A program made the position numbers and the translations under genes. Positions 15,955 through 24,534 of a stretch of 51,208 nucleotides of DNA are shown here, piece after piece. The stretch's first letter is position 1, and every line of letters begins with the position of its first letter. This DNA comes from JAWLGJ01 sp041685145 (lineage in GTDB: Bacteria > Pseudomonadota > Alphaproteobacteria > Rhodospirillales > Magnetospirillaceae), in NCBI GenBank assembly GCA_041685145.1, contig JAWLGJ010000023.1, positions 1 through 51,208 on the forward strand. The letters run 5' to 3'. A model generated the notes under the pieces. That model searched no databases and was not told the DNA's origin. It saw only the letters and a program-made list of their open reading frames with translations.

Positions 15955-17630
15955 GCCCCGCGATCGACCCCATCATGCTGTCCGTCTATGCGCGGACCTT
16001 CAAATCCATCACCGACGAGATGAGCATCTCGGTGCAGAAGACCACCCGCTCGCCGATCCTGTGCGAGGCAAAGGACTTCGTGACCGGGCTGTACGACGCC
16101 GACGGCAACATGCTGGAGCAGACCGAGAACCTGCCGATCCTGGCGTTCTCGCTGGCGCCGGTGTGCAAATACATCATCGAATATTTCGGCGACGACATTC
16201 ACCCCGGCGACGTCATTTTCCACAACGACGTCTTCAGCCTCGGCAACCAGAACAATGACGTCGCCGTCTACAAGCCCATCTTCCACGACGGCGCGCTGGT
16301 GGCGTGGGCGGCGGTCAAGGGCCACCAGGCCGATATCGGCGGCAACGTCCCCGGCGGCTACAATCCCAACGCCACCGAGGTCTGGCAGGAGGCGCTGCGC
16401 ATCCCGCCGGTGAAGGTCTACGAGAAGGGCCGCCTGCGCCGCGACGTCTGGGACCTGATCTTCGCCAACATCCGCTTCGACATCGTGCAGCACGACATGA
16501 AGGCGCAGATGGGGGCCTGCACCGTGGGCGAGCGCCGGCTGCTCGAACTGCTGGAAAAGTACGGCCGCGACCACTTCGAGGCCCACAAGGCGGCCCTGTT
16601 CGACGCCACCCGCCGCATGATGGAGGCCGAGATCGCCTCCATCCCCAACGGCACCTACGGCGGCGAGGGCTATGTCTACTATGACGGCCGCAATCCGGGG
16701 TCGAAATACACCATCCGCGTCAAGATCGTCGTCGAGGACAAGGCGATCCGCTTCGACTACTCCGAGACCGACCCGCAGACGGATGGCTTCGTCAACGGCA
16801 CCTTCACCTCCAGCGCCTCGGCGACCATCCTGACCTTCCTGCAGATGGTCAATCCCGACATGCCCCACAACGAGGGCATGGTGCAGCCCATCGAGATCGT
16901 CATTCCCGAGGGCAACATCCTCAACGCCGCCTATCCCAAGGCGACCACCTTCGGCAACCACCTGTGCCCGCCCAACGCCGACGCCATCATCCGCGCCCTG
17001 GCGCCGGTGCTGCCCGACCGGGTGACGGCGGGGTGGAACAACCTCTTGTGCTCGCTGACTACCGGCATCGACCCGGAGCGGGGCGAGAAATACGTCGACA
17101 TCGGCTTCATGGGACTGAAGGGCGGCTCGGGCGCCATGCGCGGCACCGACGGCTATGACCACATCGGCATGATCGACGCCTCGGGCGGCGTGCTCGACCA
17201 GGACTACGAGATGTTCGAGCAGCAGACGCCGCATCTGCTCATCAAGCACGAATACCTCCCCGACTCCGCCGGCCCCGGCGAGTGGCGCGGCGGCCTCGGC
17301 GTGGAGACCGTCTTCCGCATCGGCTCGGACGACACCCAGTTCGTCACCTTCGGCGACGGCGATTTCGAACCCGCCTTCGGCCTTTTCGGCGGCGGCGACG
17401 GCACCCTGAACCTGATCGAGCTGACCTATCCCGACGGCACCAAGGTGGTGCCGCGCAACAAGGATCTGCTCACCGGCGTGCCCCGGGGCACGATCTACCA
17501 CCAGCTTGCCGGCGGCGGCGGCGGCTACGGCGACCCGCGCCGCCGCGACCGCGAGACGCTGCGCCGCGAGGTCCGCGACGGCGTCATCTCGCCCCAGGCG
17601 GCGCGCGACGTCTACGGTCTGGAGGATTGA
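15951..17630 (+). CDS. HyuB/hydantoinase B-family protein
   Basis: The 559-residue partner of the upstream HyuA-type protein shows 'EMSISVQKTTRSPILCEAKD', 'PGDVIFHNDVFSLGNQNNDV', 'AVKGHQADIGG' and the Gly-rich 'GGGGGYGDPRRRD' near the C-terminus, all typical of HyuB and of the alpha subunits of acetone carboxylases. Several His and Asp residues in the HND and GHQAD motifs probably bind metal. The ATG overlaps the hyuA stop as ATGA. The next gene is 121 bases away, with a palindromic repeat between. Confidence 0.85.
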   Translation: MSPAIDPIMLSVYARTFKSITDEMSISVQKTTRSPILCEAKDFVTGLYDADGNMLEQTENLPILAFSLAPVCKYIIEYFGDDIHPGDVIFHNDVFSLGNQNNDVAVYKPIFHDGALVAWAAVKGHQADIGGNVPGGYNPNATEVWQEALRIPPVKVYEKGRLRRDVWDLIFANIRFDIVQHDMKAQMGACTVGERRLLELLEKYGRDHFEAHKAALFDATRRMMEAEIASIPNGTYGGEGYVYYDGRNPGSKYTIRVKIVVEDKAIRFDYSETDPQTDGFVNGTFTSSASATILTFLQMVNPDMPHNEGMVQPIEIVIPEGNILNAAYPKATTFGNHLCPPNADAIIRALAPVLPDRVTAGWNNLLCSLTTGIDPERGEKYVDIGFMGLKGGSGAMRGTDGYDHIGMIDASGGVLDQDYEMFEQQTPHLLIKHEYLPDSAGPGEWRGGLGVETVFRIGSDDTQFVTFGDGDFEPAFGLFGGGDGTLNLIELTYPDGTKVVPRNKDLLTGVPRGTIYHQLAGGGGGYGDPRRRDRETLRREVRDGVISPQAARDVYGLED

Positions 17631-17660
17631 CAGTGCCCGTCAAACACACCCTCCCCCCGT

Positions 17661-17690
17661 CGTCATCCCCGCGAAGGCGGGAAGCCAGGC
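17661..17690. repeat. REP-like palindromic unit
   Basis: CGTCATCCCCGCGAAGGCGG followed by GAAGCCAGGC resembles the widespread proteobacterial repeat 'gtcatTCCCGCgaaaGCGGGAatccag'. Stem CCCGC (17668-17672) pairs with GCGGG (17677-17681) around GAAG. It is the only copy seen in this window and lies in the 121-base gap before the acyl-CoA dehydrogenase gene. Confidence 0.55.
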
Positions 17691-17751
17691 GTCCCGTCGG
17701 CGCCGGGATGGCGGGGGTGTTGGCGCATGGCCGCCGTGGCGGGGGGAGCCG

Positions 17752-18885
17752 ATGAATTTCGCCTTCAGCGAGGAACAGGCGCAGATACGGGATGTGTTCG
17801 CGCGCTTCTGCGACCGCGAGATCGCGCCCAGGGCCGCCGATCTGGACGCCGCCCACGCCTTTCCGTGGGAGCCGTTCCGGGGCCTGGGCGACCTGGGGCT
17901 GTTCCGGATGCGTTATCCCGAGGCCGATGGCGGGCTGGGGCTGGACCTCGTGACCTACTGCCTGGCGGTGGCGGAGATCGCGCGCGGCTCGGTCGCCGTC
18001 GCCGGCTGCGCCACCATGCAGTCGCTGATGGGAACGAAGTTCCTGCACATGTTGGGCGGCGACGACATCCGCGCCCGCCTGTTCGCCCCCGCCCTCGACG
18101 GCGCCAAGGTCGGCGCCATCTGCATGACCGAGCCCAACGCCGGCTCGGACCTGCAGGGTATGAGGACGACGGCGCGCAAGGCGGAGGGCGGCTGGCGCCT
18201 CACCGGGCAGAAGATGTGGGTCACCTCGGCGCCGGTGGCGGACTTCTTCACCGTGTTCGCCAAGGCCGGCGACGAGCAGAAGCTGACCATCTTCCTGGTC
18301 GAAAAGGACTTCGACGGCCTGAGCATCGGCCGCGCCATCGACAAGATGGGGGTCTGGGCGCTGCCGACCTCGGAGGTCGCCTTCGACGACTGTTTCGTCC
18401 CCGACAGCCACTGCCTGTCGCGCGAGGTCGGTGATGGCGAGCGCCACCTGCGCGCCCTGCTGGCGGAAATCCGCGTCGTCACCGGCGCCATCGCGCTGGG
18501 GGTCGCCCGCGCGGCGCTGGACGAGGCGGTGCGCTACGCCGGCGAGCGCCAGCAGTTCGGCAAGCCCATCAACCGCTTCCAGGCCATCCAGCTCAAGCTG
18601 GCCGAGATGGCCACCGACCTGGAGGCCGCCACCCACATCGTTCACCGCGCCGCCTGGCTGGTCGACACCGGCCGCCCGCACCACAAGGAGGCCGCGATGG
18701 CCAAGCTGTTCGCCACCGAGGCGGCGGCCCGCGTCTGCGACCAGGCCGCCCGCGTGCTCGCCTCCTACGGCTTCGCGATGGAATACCCGGTGCAGCGCTA
18801 TCTGCGCGACGTGCGCTTCACCCTGATCGGCGGCGGCACCAGCGACATCCTCAAGCTGATCATCGCCAAGGAGCTGTCGGCATGA
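17752..18885 (+). CDS. Acyl-CoA dehydrogenase
   Basis: This FAD enzyme (377 residues) would introduce a 2,3-double bond into an acyl-CoA. Family motifs include 'ICMTEPNAGSDLQGM', 'KMWVTSAPVADFF', 'GERQQFGKPINRFQAIQ' and 'RYLRDVRFTLIGGGTSDIL'. In short- and medium-chain enzymes the catalytic Glu lies in an EGT at this last site, but here it is GGT (Gly 361). A Glu at residue 239 ('LLAEIR') aligns with the base of isovaleryl-CoA dehydrogenase, which suggests a branched or bulky substrate. The ATG at 17752 follows ggggggag. The stop overlaps the mutase small subunit ATG. Confidence 0.9.
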   Translation: MNFAFSEEQAQIRDVFARFCDREIAPRAADLDAAHAFPWEPFRGLGDLGLFRMRYPEADGGLGLDLVTYCLAVAEIARGSVAVAGCATMQSLMGTKFLHMLGGDDIRARLFAPALDGAKVGAICMTEPNAGSDLQGMRTTARKAEGGWRLTGQKMWVTSAPVADFFTVFAKAGDEQKLTIFLVEKDFDGLSIGRAIDKMGVWALPTSEVAFDDCFVPDSHCLSREVGDGERHLRALLAEIRVVTGAIALGVARAALDEAVRYAGERQQFGKPINRFQAIQLKLAEMATDLEAATHIVHRAAWLVDTGRPHHKEAAMAKLFATEAAARVCDQAARVLASYGFAMEYPVQRYLRDVRFTLIGGGTSDILKLIIAKELSA

Positions 18886-19280
18886 GCGGCAAGCGACCCG
18901 TCCGCGTCCTCATCGCCAAGCCGGGCCTGGACGGGCACGACCAGGGGGCGAAGGTGGTGGTGCGCGGCCTGATGGAGGCCGGCTTCGAGGTCATCTACAC
19001 CGGCCTGCGCCAATCACCGGCGGCGGTCGCCAACGCCGCGCTGGAGGAGGGCGTCGACGTCATCGGCCTGTCGAGCATGGCCGGCTCGCATGTCGGCTTC
19101 TGCCGCAAGCTCAAGCCGCTGCTCGACGAGATGGGCCTGAGCGAGCGGCTGTGGCTGGTCGGCGGCAACATTCCCGCCCAGGACCACGAGACGCTGCGGG
19201 CGCTGGGCGTGGACGGCATCTTTCCGACCAGTTCGCCGCTGTCGGAGATCGTCGCCTTCATCAGGGAGCGCGTGGGATGA
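18882..19280 (+). CDS. B12-binding (small) subunit of a methylmalonyl-CoA-type mutase
   Basis: The 132-residue protein is a stand-alone cobalamin-binding domain. The DxHxxG motif is present as 'GLDGHDQGAK', whose His replaces the dimethylbenzimidazole ligand of cobalt. 'VIGLSSMAGSH' and 'LVGGNIPAQD' match the remaining B12 loops. It overlaps the acyl-CoA dehydrogenase upstream and the catalytic subunit downstream by four bases each, so the two mutase subunits should be made together. Split mutases of this type are known in archaea and some bacteria. Confidence 0.93.
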   Translation: MSGKRPVRVLIAKPGLDGHDQGAKVVVRGLMEAGFEVIYTGLRQSPAAVANAALEEGVDVIGLSSMAGSHVGFCRKLKPLLDEMGLSERLWLVGGNIPAQDHETLRALGVDGIFPTSSPLSEIVAFIRERVG

Positions 19281-20884
19281 CGGATCGCAAGCCCGAGGTC
19301 GGGCCCGTGGTCAACGAAAGCGGTATCGAGATCAAGCCGGTCTATGGCGCCGAGGACGTCGAGCGCACCGGCGGGACCGAGATGATCGGGCGGCCCGGCG
19401 ACTATCCGTTCACGCGCGGCATCCACCCGCTGATGTACCGCAAGCGGCCGTGGACGATGCGTCAATACGCCGGCTTCGGCAATCCCCACGAGACCAACAA
19501 GCGCTTCAAGTACCTGATCGAGAACGGCCAGACCGGCCTCAACGTCGCCTTCGACCTGCCGACGCAGATCGGGCTCGATTCCGACGACCCGATGGCCGAG
19601 GGCGAGGTCGGCCGCGTCGGCATGGCGGTGGATTCCCTGCGTGATTTCGAAATCGCCTTCGACGGCATCGACCTGGAGAAGATCACCGTCTCGCTGACCA
19701 TCAACGGCTCCGCCGCCATCCTGATCGCCATGTATCTGGCGATGGCCGAGAAGCGCGGCTACGACATCCGCACCCTGCGCGGCACCGCCCAGAACGACAT
19801 CCTCAAGGAATTCGTCGGCCGCGGCACCTGGATCTTTCCGGTCGAGCCGTCGCTGCGGCTGGTCGGCGACACCATCGAATACTGCGCCCACCACGCGCCC
19901 AAATACACGCCGGTCAGCGTCTGCGGCTATCACATCCGCGAGTCCGGCGCCAATCCGGTGCAGGAGATCGCCTGGGCGTTCTGCATCGCCCGCGCCTATG
20001 CCGACGAGGTCATGCGCCGCGGCCTCGACATCGACGCCTTCGCCGGGCGGTTGTCCTACAATTTCAACATCTTCGGCAGCCTGTTCGAACAGGTGGCGAA
20101 GTTCCGCGCCGCCCGCGGGCTGTGGGCGAAGATCATGAAGGAGGAATACGGCGCCCGCGATCCGCGCTCGATGGTGATGCGCATGATCGCCGGCGGCGGC
20201 GGCGGCGGCCTCACCAAGGAGCAGCCGGAGCTGAACATCGTTCGCGGCGCCTATTACGCCCTCATCAGCGCGCTGTCCGGCACGCAGACGATGGCGCTGT
20301 GCTCCTATGACGAGGCCTACACCATCCCCACCGAGTATTCCGCCCGCATCAGCCTGCGCACCATGCAGTTGCTGATCGAGGAGATGGGGCTCGCCGACAC
20401 CGTCGATCCGCTGGGCGGCTCGTACTACGTCGAGACGCTGACCAACGAGATGCGCGCGCGCATGGAGGCGGTCATCGCCGACACCGACGCCCAGGGCGGC
20501 ATCGTGCGGCTGATCTCGGAGGGCATCGTCCAGGCCCAGGTCTCGGCCCAGGCCTACCAGCGCCAGAAGGACATCGAGTCGGGGGCCTTCCGCAAGGTTG
20601 GGGTCAATTGCTACCGCATCGAGGAGGAGGAGCGCGAGGTGGCGTTCCACCCCTATCGGGACGAGGACGCCCGCCTGCAAATCGACAGCCTCGACAAGGT
20701 GCGCCGCGAACGCGACCCCGCCGCCGTGGCCGAGTCGCTGGCGCGGCTGCGCAACGACGCCGAGGCGGGGCGCAACGTCATGCCGGCGTTGATGGAGGCG
20801 GTGCGCTCCTATGCCACCGTCGGCGAAATGACCGCCGAGATGGTCGGCGTCTTCGGACGCTACCGCGAGCCCATCCGGTTCTGA
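19277..20884 (+). CDS. Methylmalonyl-CoA mutase-type large subunit
   Basis: The 535-residue TIM-barrel subunit of an adenosylcobalamin-dependent acyl-CoA mutase converts a branched to a linear acyl-CoA, or the reverse, by radical carbon-skeleton shift. 'TMRQYAGFGNPHETNKRFKY', 'LNVAFDLPTQIG', 'GTAQNDILKEF' and 'DPLGGSYYVE' are family hallmarks. Tyr 64 in RQYAG and the Arg in 'PSLRLVG' occupy the positions thought to bind the carboxyl of methylmalonyl-CoA. Isobutyryl- and hydroxyisobutyryl-CoA mutases differ there, so a dicarboxylic or acidic substrate is favoured. No MeaB chaperone gene is nearby. The GGGGGG run near residue 310 is a small oddity. Confidence 0.9.
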   Translation: MTDRKPEVGPVVNESGIEIKPVYGAEDVERTGGTEMIGRPGDYPFTRGIHPLMYRKRPWTMRQYAGFGNPHETNKRFKYLIENGQTGLNVAFDLPTQIGLDSDDPMAEGEVGRVGMAVDSLRDFEIAFDGIDLEKITVSLTINGSAAILIAMYLAMAEKRGYDIRTLRGTAQNDILKEFVGRGTWIFPVEPSLRLVGDTIEYCAHHAPKYTPVSVCGYHIRESGANPVQEIAWAFCIARAYADEVMRRGLDIDAFAGRLSYNFNIFGSLFEQVAKFRAARGLWAKIMKEEYGARDPRSMVMRMIAGGGGGGLTKEQPELNIVRGAYYALISALSGTQTMALCSYDEAYTIPTEYSARISLRTMQLLIEEMGLADTVDPLGGSYYVETLTNEMRARMEAVIADTDAQGGIVRLISEGIVQAQVSAQAYQRQKDIESGAFRKVGVNCYRIEEEEREVAFHPYRDEDARLQIDSLDKVRRERDPAAVAESLARLRNDAEAGRNVMPALMEAVRSYATVGEMTAEMVGVFGRYREPIRF

Positions 20885-20898
20885 GGAGAGGAACGAGC

Positions 20899-21753
20899 AT
20901 GAGTGCCATCACCCGGTACGCGGCGCCGACGACGCTTGAGGAGGCCTTGCAGGTGCTGGCGGACGGCACGGCGACGGTGCTGGCCGGCGGCACCGATCTG
21001 ATGCCGCAGGGCCAGGACGGCCGCCGCCCGCTGGGCCCGACGCTGCTGAACATCCGCCGCGTCGGCGGCCTGCGCGGCGTCGCCGTCGACGGCGGCTTCA
21101 TCCGCATCGGCGCGCTGACCACCATCAGCGACCTTTTGGAGGACGCCACCGTCGCCGCGCGCCTGCCGGCGCTGGCGACGGCGGCCGACCACTTCGCCAG
21201 CGACCAGATTCGCAACGCCGGCACCGTCGGCGGCAACATCTGCAACGCCTCGCCGGCCGGCGACAGCATCGTGCCGCTGTTGGCCTACGGCGCCGAGGTG
21301 GAATTGGCCTCGGCGCGCGGGCGGCGGCGCGTGGCGCTGAAGGACTTCTTTACCGGCCCCGGCCGCACCGTGCGCGCCGCCGACGAATTGATGACGGCGG
21401 CGCTGGTGCCGCCGCCGCCGCCGGACTTCGCGGCGCGCTTCGAGAAATTCGGCACCCGGCCGGCGCTGGACATCTCCACCGTCTCGGTGGGTTTCGGCGC
21501 CCAGGTGACGCCGGAGGGCCTGCGCGGCGTGCGCGTCGCCTTCGGGGCCGCCGCGCCGGTGCCGCTGCGCGGCGCCCGGACCGAGGCGGCGCTGGAGGGC
21601 GCCCGGCTGGACGAGGCGGTCATCGCCGCCGCCGCCGCCGCCGCCCGCGACGAGATTTCCCCCATCGACGACGTGCGGGCCAGCGCCTGGTACCGCCGCG
21701 AGATGGTCCACAACCTGCTGCGAAAGATCCTGAACGATGTCGCTGAAGCATGA
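20899..21753 (+). CDS. Molybdenum hydroxylase, FAD-binding medium subunit
   Basis: The 284-residue subunit of a xanthine-oxidase-family enzyme carries electrons through FAD. The FAD motifs 'VLAGGTDLMPQGQ' and 'IRNAGTVGGNICNASPAGD' are plain, as is the C-terminal CO-dehydrogenase flavoprotein domain. The ATG at 20899 follows gaggaga. Its 3' end overlaps the iron-sulfur subunit by 17 bases. Gene order FAD, Fe-S, Mo is as in many CoxMSL-type enzymes. Confidence 0.93.
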   Translation: MSAITRYAAPTTLEEALQVLADGTATVLAGGTDLMPQGQDGRRPLGPTLLNIRRVGGLRGVAVDGGFIRIGALTTISDLLEDATVAARLPALATAADHFASDQIRNAGTVGGNICNASPAGDSIVPLLAYGAEVELASARGRRRVALKDFFTGPGRTVRAADELMTAALVPPPPPDFAARFEKFGTRPALDISTVSVGFGAQVTPEGLRGVRVAFGAAAPVPLRGARTEAALEGARLDEAVIAAAAAAARDEISPIDDVRASAWYRREMVHNLLRKILNDVAEA

Positions 21754-22210
21754 GATCGCCTTCACCCTGAACGGCGAGGAGGTGCGCGTCGCCGTGCCGG
21801 TCGCCATGAGCGCCCTGGCCATGCTGCGCGAGGTGCTGGGCCTCACCGGCACCAAATACGGCTGCGGCGAGGGCGAGTGCGGCGCCTGCACCATCGTCGT
21901 CGATGGGCGCTCGATGAACGCCTGCCTGATGTTCGCCGTCGACTGCGACGGGCGCGAGGTGACCACCATCGAGGGGCTGGCCCACGATGCCAAGGCGGCG
22001 CCGCTGCGCGAGGCCTTCGTCGCCCATTGGGCGGTGCAGTGCGGGTTCTGCACCCCGGGGATGATCATGCAGGCCAGCAATCTGCTGGCGCGGCGCCCCG
22101 ACCTCGACCGCGAGGCGATCAAGCGCGGCATCGAGGGCAATCTCTGCCGCTGCACCGGCTACAAGAAAATCGTCGACGCGGTCGCCGCCGCCGCCGGCAA
22201 CGACGGCTGA
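21737..22210 (+). CDS. Molybdenum hydroxylase, 2x[2Fe-2S] small subunit
   Basis: The 157-residue subunit binds two [2Fe-2S] clusters. The plant-type cluster is held by 'GCGEGECGACT' plus a further Cys in 'MNACLMF'. The second cluster is held by 'QCGFCTPGM' and 'GNLCRCTGY'. It passes electrons from the molybdenum centre to FAD. The start lies inside the end of the FAD-subunit gene, and the molybdenum subunit begins 14 bases downstream after gggagg. Confidence 0.96.
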   Translation: MSLKHEIAFTLNGEEVRVAVPVAMSALAMLREVLGLTGTKYGCGEGECGACTIVVDGRSMNACLMFAVDCDGREVTTIEGLAHDAKAAPLREAFVAHWAVQCGFCTPGMIMQASNLLARRPDLDREAIKRGIEGNLCRCTGYKKIVDAVAAAAGNDG

Positions 22211-22224
22211 GGGAGGATTTGCGC

Positions 22225-24534
22225 ATGGTGGCCATCGCCAAGGAAACGCTGATCGGCAAACGCATTCCCAAGCTGGACGCCCCCGACAAGGTCGCCGGGC
22301 GCACCCGCTACATCCACGACCTCGACCTGCCGGGGCAGTTGTACGGGCGGGTGCTGCGCACCGACCGCCCCCACGCGCGCATCAAGCGCATCGACACCAG
22401 CAAGGCCAAGGCGCTGAAGGGCGTGCACGCGGTCATCACCGCCGAGGACACGCCCCGGATTCCGTTGGGCATCGGCCGCGACAACCCGCCGCTGAAGCTG
22501 GACAAGGTGCGCTGCATCCGCGACGAGATCGCCGCCGTCGCCGCCGAAAGCGTCGCCGTCGCCGACGCCGCCCTGAAGCTGATCGAGGTGGAGTACGAGG
22601 ATCTGCCGGTGCTGGCCTCGCCGGAGGAGGCCCTGAAGGAGGGCGCGCCGGTCGTCCAGGAGTCGCACCCCGACAACATCGCCCGCACCTTCGACTACGA
22701 GCACGGCGACGTCGCCAAGGGCGAGGCGGAATCGGACCTCGTCTACGAGGACACCTTCCACCTGCACTACGTCACCCATTGCTGCATGGGCGTCAGCGGC
22801 ATGATCGCCGACTTCGACGAGGCCGGGAACCTGACCGTCTACTCCAACACCCAGGTTCCGTTCCTGTTCAAGAAGGACATGGCCGACGTCACCGGCCTCG
22901 ACCCGGCGCGCATCCGCGTCATCCAGCCGCCGGTGGGCGGCGGCTTCGGCAGCAAGCTGGACATCTACCCCTTCGAGCCGATCTGCATCTTCCTGGCCAA
23001 GGCCACCGGCCGGCCGGTGAAGATGACCTTCACCCGCGAGGAGGAGTTCGTCGGCTCGCCGACGCGCCAGCCGGTGGTGCTGACCCTGCGCTCGGGGGTG
23101 ACGCGCGACGGGCGCCTGACCTTCCGCGAGGTGCGCACCCTGCACGACAACGGCGGCTACACGTCCTGGGGGGCGACGACGCCCTTCGTCATCATGCAGA
23201 CGATTTCCTCGCTCTACCGGGTGCCCAACTGCCGCTACCACACCGATGTCGTCTACACCAACAACCCCTATGCGGGCTCCTTCCGGGGCTACGGCAATTT
23301 GCAGGCGACTTTCGCGGTGGAAACGCACATGGACCGCATGGCCGAGGCGCTGGGCCTCGACCCGCTGGCCTTCCGCCTGCAAAACGCCCACGACCCCGGC
23401 GACGTCACCCCGCAGGGGATGCACTTCAAGAGCTGCGGCATGAAGGATTGCCTGCAAAAGGCCGCCGACGCCTCGGATTTCGTCGCCAAGCACGCCCGCC
23501 ACGCCGCCGCGCGCGAGGGGGCGGGGCGCGTCAAGCGCGGCATCGGCATGGCCTCGATGCTGCACGTCGGCGGCGGCGCCAAGATCCACAAGACCGACGG
23601 CTGCGGCACCATCCTGAAGATCGACGATTTCGGCCACATCACCATCATGACCGGCGCCTCGGAGATCGGGCAGGGGTCCGAGACGGTGCTGGCGCAGCTT
23701 GTTTGCGAGGAACTGGGGCTGCCGCTGTCGGCGGTCACCGTCATCAACAACGACACCGAGATCACCCCCTGGGACGTCGGCGTCCACGCCAGCCGCACCA
23801 CCTTCATCGCCGGCAACTCGGCCATCCGGGCGGCGCGCAAGGCCCGCGACAAGATCCTCGCCGCCGCCAGCCGCTCCTTCGGCAACGGCATTCCGGCCGA
23901 GGAGATGGACCTGCGCGGCGGTTATGTCGTGCGCGACGCCGACGGCGAGCCCATCGTCGAGATCGGCAAGCTCATTCGCTCGCTGCATTTCGGCGAGAAG
24001 AACGACCTGGTGATGACCACCGAATACTACGAGCCGCCCAGCGTCATGCAGGACCGCCACTTCAAGGGCGACGTCTCGGCCGCCTATGCCTGGGCGGCGC
24101 AGGTGGCGGAGGTCGCGGTCGACCTGGACACCGGCATCGTGCGGGTGGAGCGCGTCACCTCCGCCCATGACGTCGGGCGGGTCATCAACCGCCTGGGCAT
24201 CGAGGGCCAGGTCGAGGGCGGCGTGGTCATGGGGGTCGGCTACGCCATCACCGAGAATCTGCAAGTCGAGAACGGCCGCGTGCTGAACCCCAATTTCCGC
24301 GACTACAAGCTGGTGACGGCGCCGGAAATTCCCGAGATGGACCTCATTTTCCTGGAGACCTTCGACGGCGAGGGGCCGCAGGGCGCCAAGGGCATCGGCG
24401 AGGCGCCGGCCATCGCCACGGCGCCGGCCATCGCCAATGCCATCTACAACGCCACCGGGGTGCGCATCACCGCCTTGCCCTTCTCGCCCGAGCGCGTCTA
24501 CCGGGCGCTGCGCGAGGCGGAGGGCCCGGCGTGA
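22225..24534 (+). CDS. Molybdenum hydroxylase, molybdopterin-binding large subunit
   Basis: The 769-residue catalytic subunit hydroxylates or dehydrogenates a substrate carbon with water as oxygen source. It has 'PPVGGGFGSK' (near residue 240), the active-site loop 'YAGSFRGYGN' (349-358) and the catalytic Glu 726 in 'GIGEAPAIATAPA'. The loop lacks the Cys of aerobic CO dehydrogenase (AYRCSFR), so CO oxidation is excluded. Length and plan resemble 4-hydroxybenzoyl-CoA reductase and nicotinate-type dehydrogenases, but the true substrate is unknown. Context suggests an N-heterocycle or a CoA thioester. A molybdopterin cytosine dinucleotide cofactor is likely. Confidence 0.9.
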   Translation: MVAIAKETLIGKRIPKLDAPDKVAGRTRYIHDLDLPGQLYGRVLRTDRPHARIKRIDTSKAKALKGVHAVITAEDTPRIPLGIGRDNPPLKLDKVRCIRDEIAAVAAESVAVADAALKLIEVEYEDLPVLASPEEALKEGAPVVQESHPDNIARTFDYEHGDVAKGEAESDLVYEDTFHLHYVTHCCMGVSGMIADFDEAGNLTVYSNTQVPFLFKKDMADVTGLDPARIRVIQPPVGGGFGSKLDIYPFEPICIFLAKATGRPVKMTFTREEEFVGSPTRQPVVLTLRSGVTRDGRLTFREVRTLHDNGGYTSWGATTPFVIMQTISSLYRVPNCRYHTDVVYTNNPYAGSFRGYGNLQATFAVETHMDRMAEALGLDPLAFRLQNAHDPGDVTPQGMHFKSCGMKDCLQKAADASDFVAKHARHAAAREGAGRVKRGIGMASMLHVGGGAKIHKTDGCGTILKIDDFGHITIMTGASEIGQGSETVLAQLVCEELGLPLSAVTVINNDTEITPWDVGVHASRTTFIAGNSAIRAARKARDKILAAASRSFGNGIPAEEMDLRGGYVVRDADGEPIVEIGKLIRSLHFGEKNDLVMTTEYYEPPSVMQDRHFKGDVSAAYAWAAQVAEVAVDLDTGIVRVERVTSAHDVGRVINRLGIEGQVEGGVVMGVGYAITENLQVENGRVLNPNFRDYKLVTAPEIPEMDLIFLETFDGEGPQGAKGIGEAPAIATAPAIANAIYNATGVRITALPFSPERVYRALREAEGPA

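Noticed and set aside
18882..20884. Isobutyryl-CoA or 2-hydroxyisobutyryl-CoA mutase
   Set aside because: Tyr 64 and the Arg in PSLRLV are the methylmalonyl-type residues. The other mutases carry Phe/Gln or Ile substitutions at these sites. This rests on recalled alignments.
22225..24534. Aerobic carbon monoxide dehydrogenase large subunit
   Set aside because: The active-site loop is YAGSFRGYGN and lacks the AYRCSFR cysteine needed for the Cu-Mo centre.
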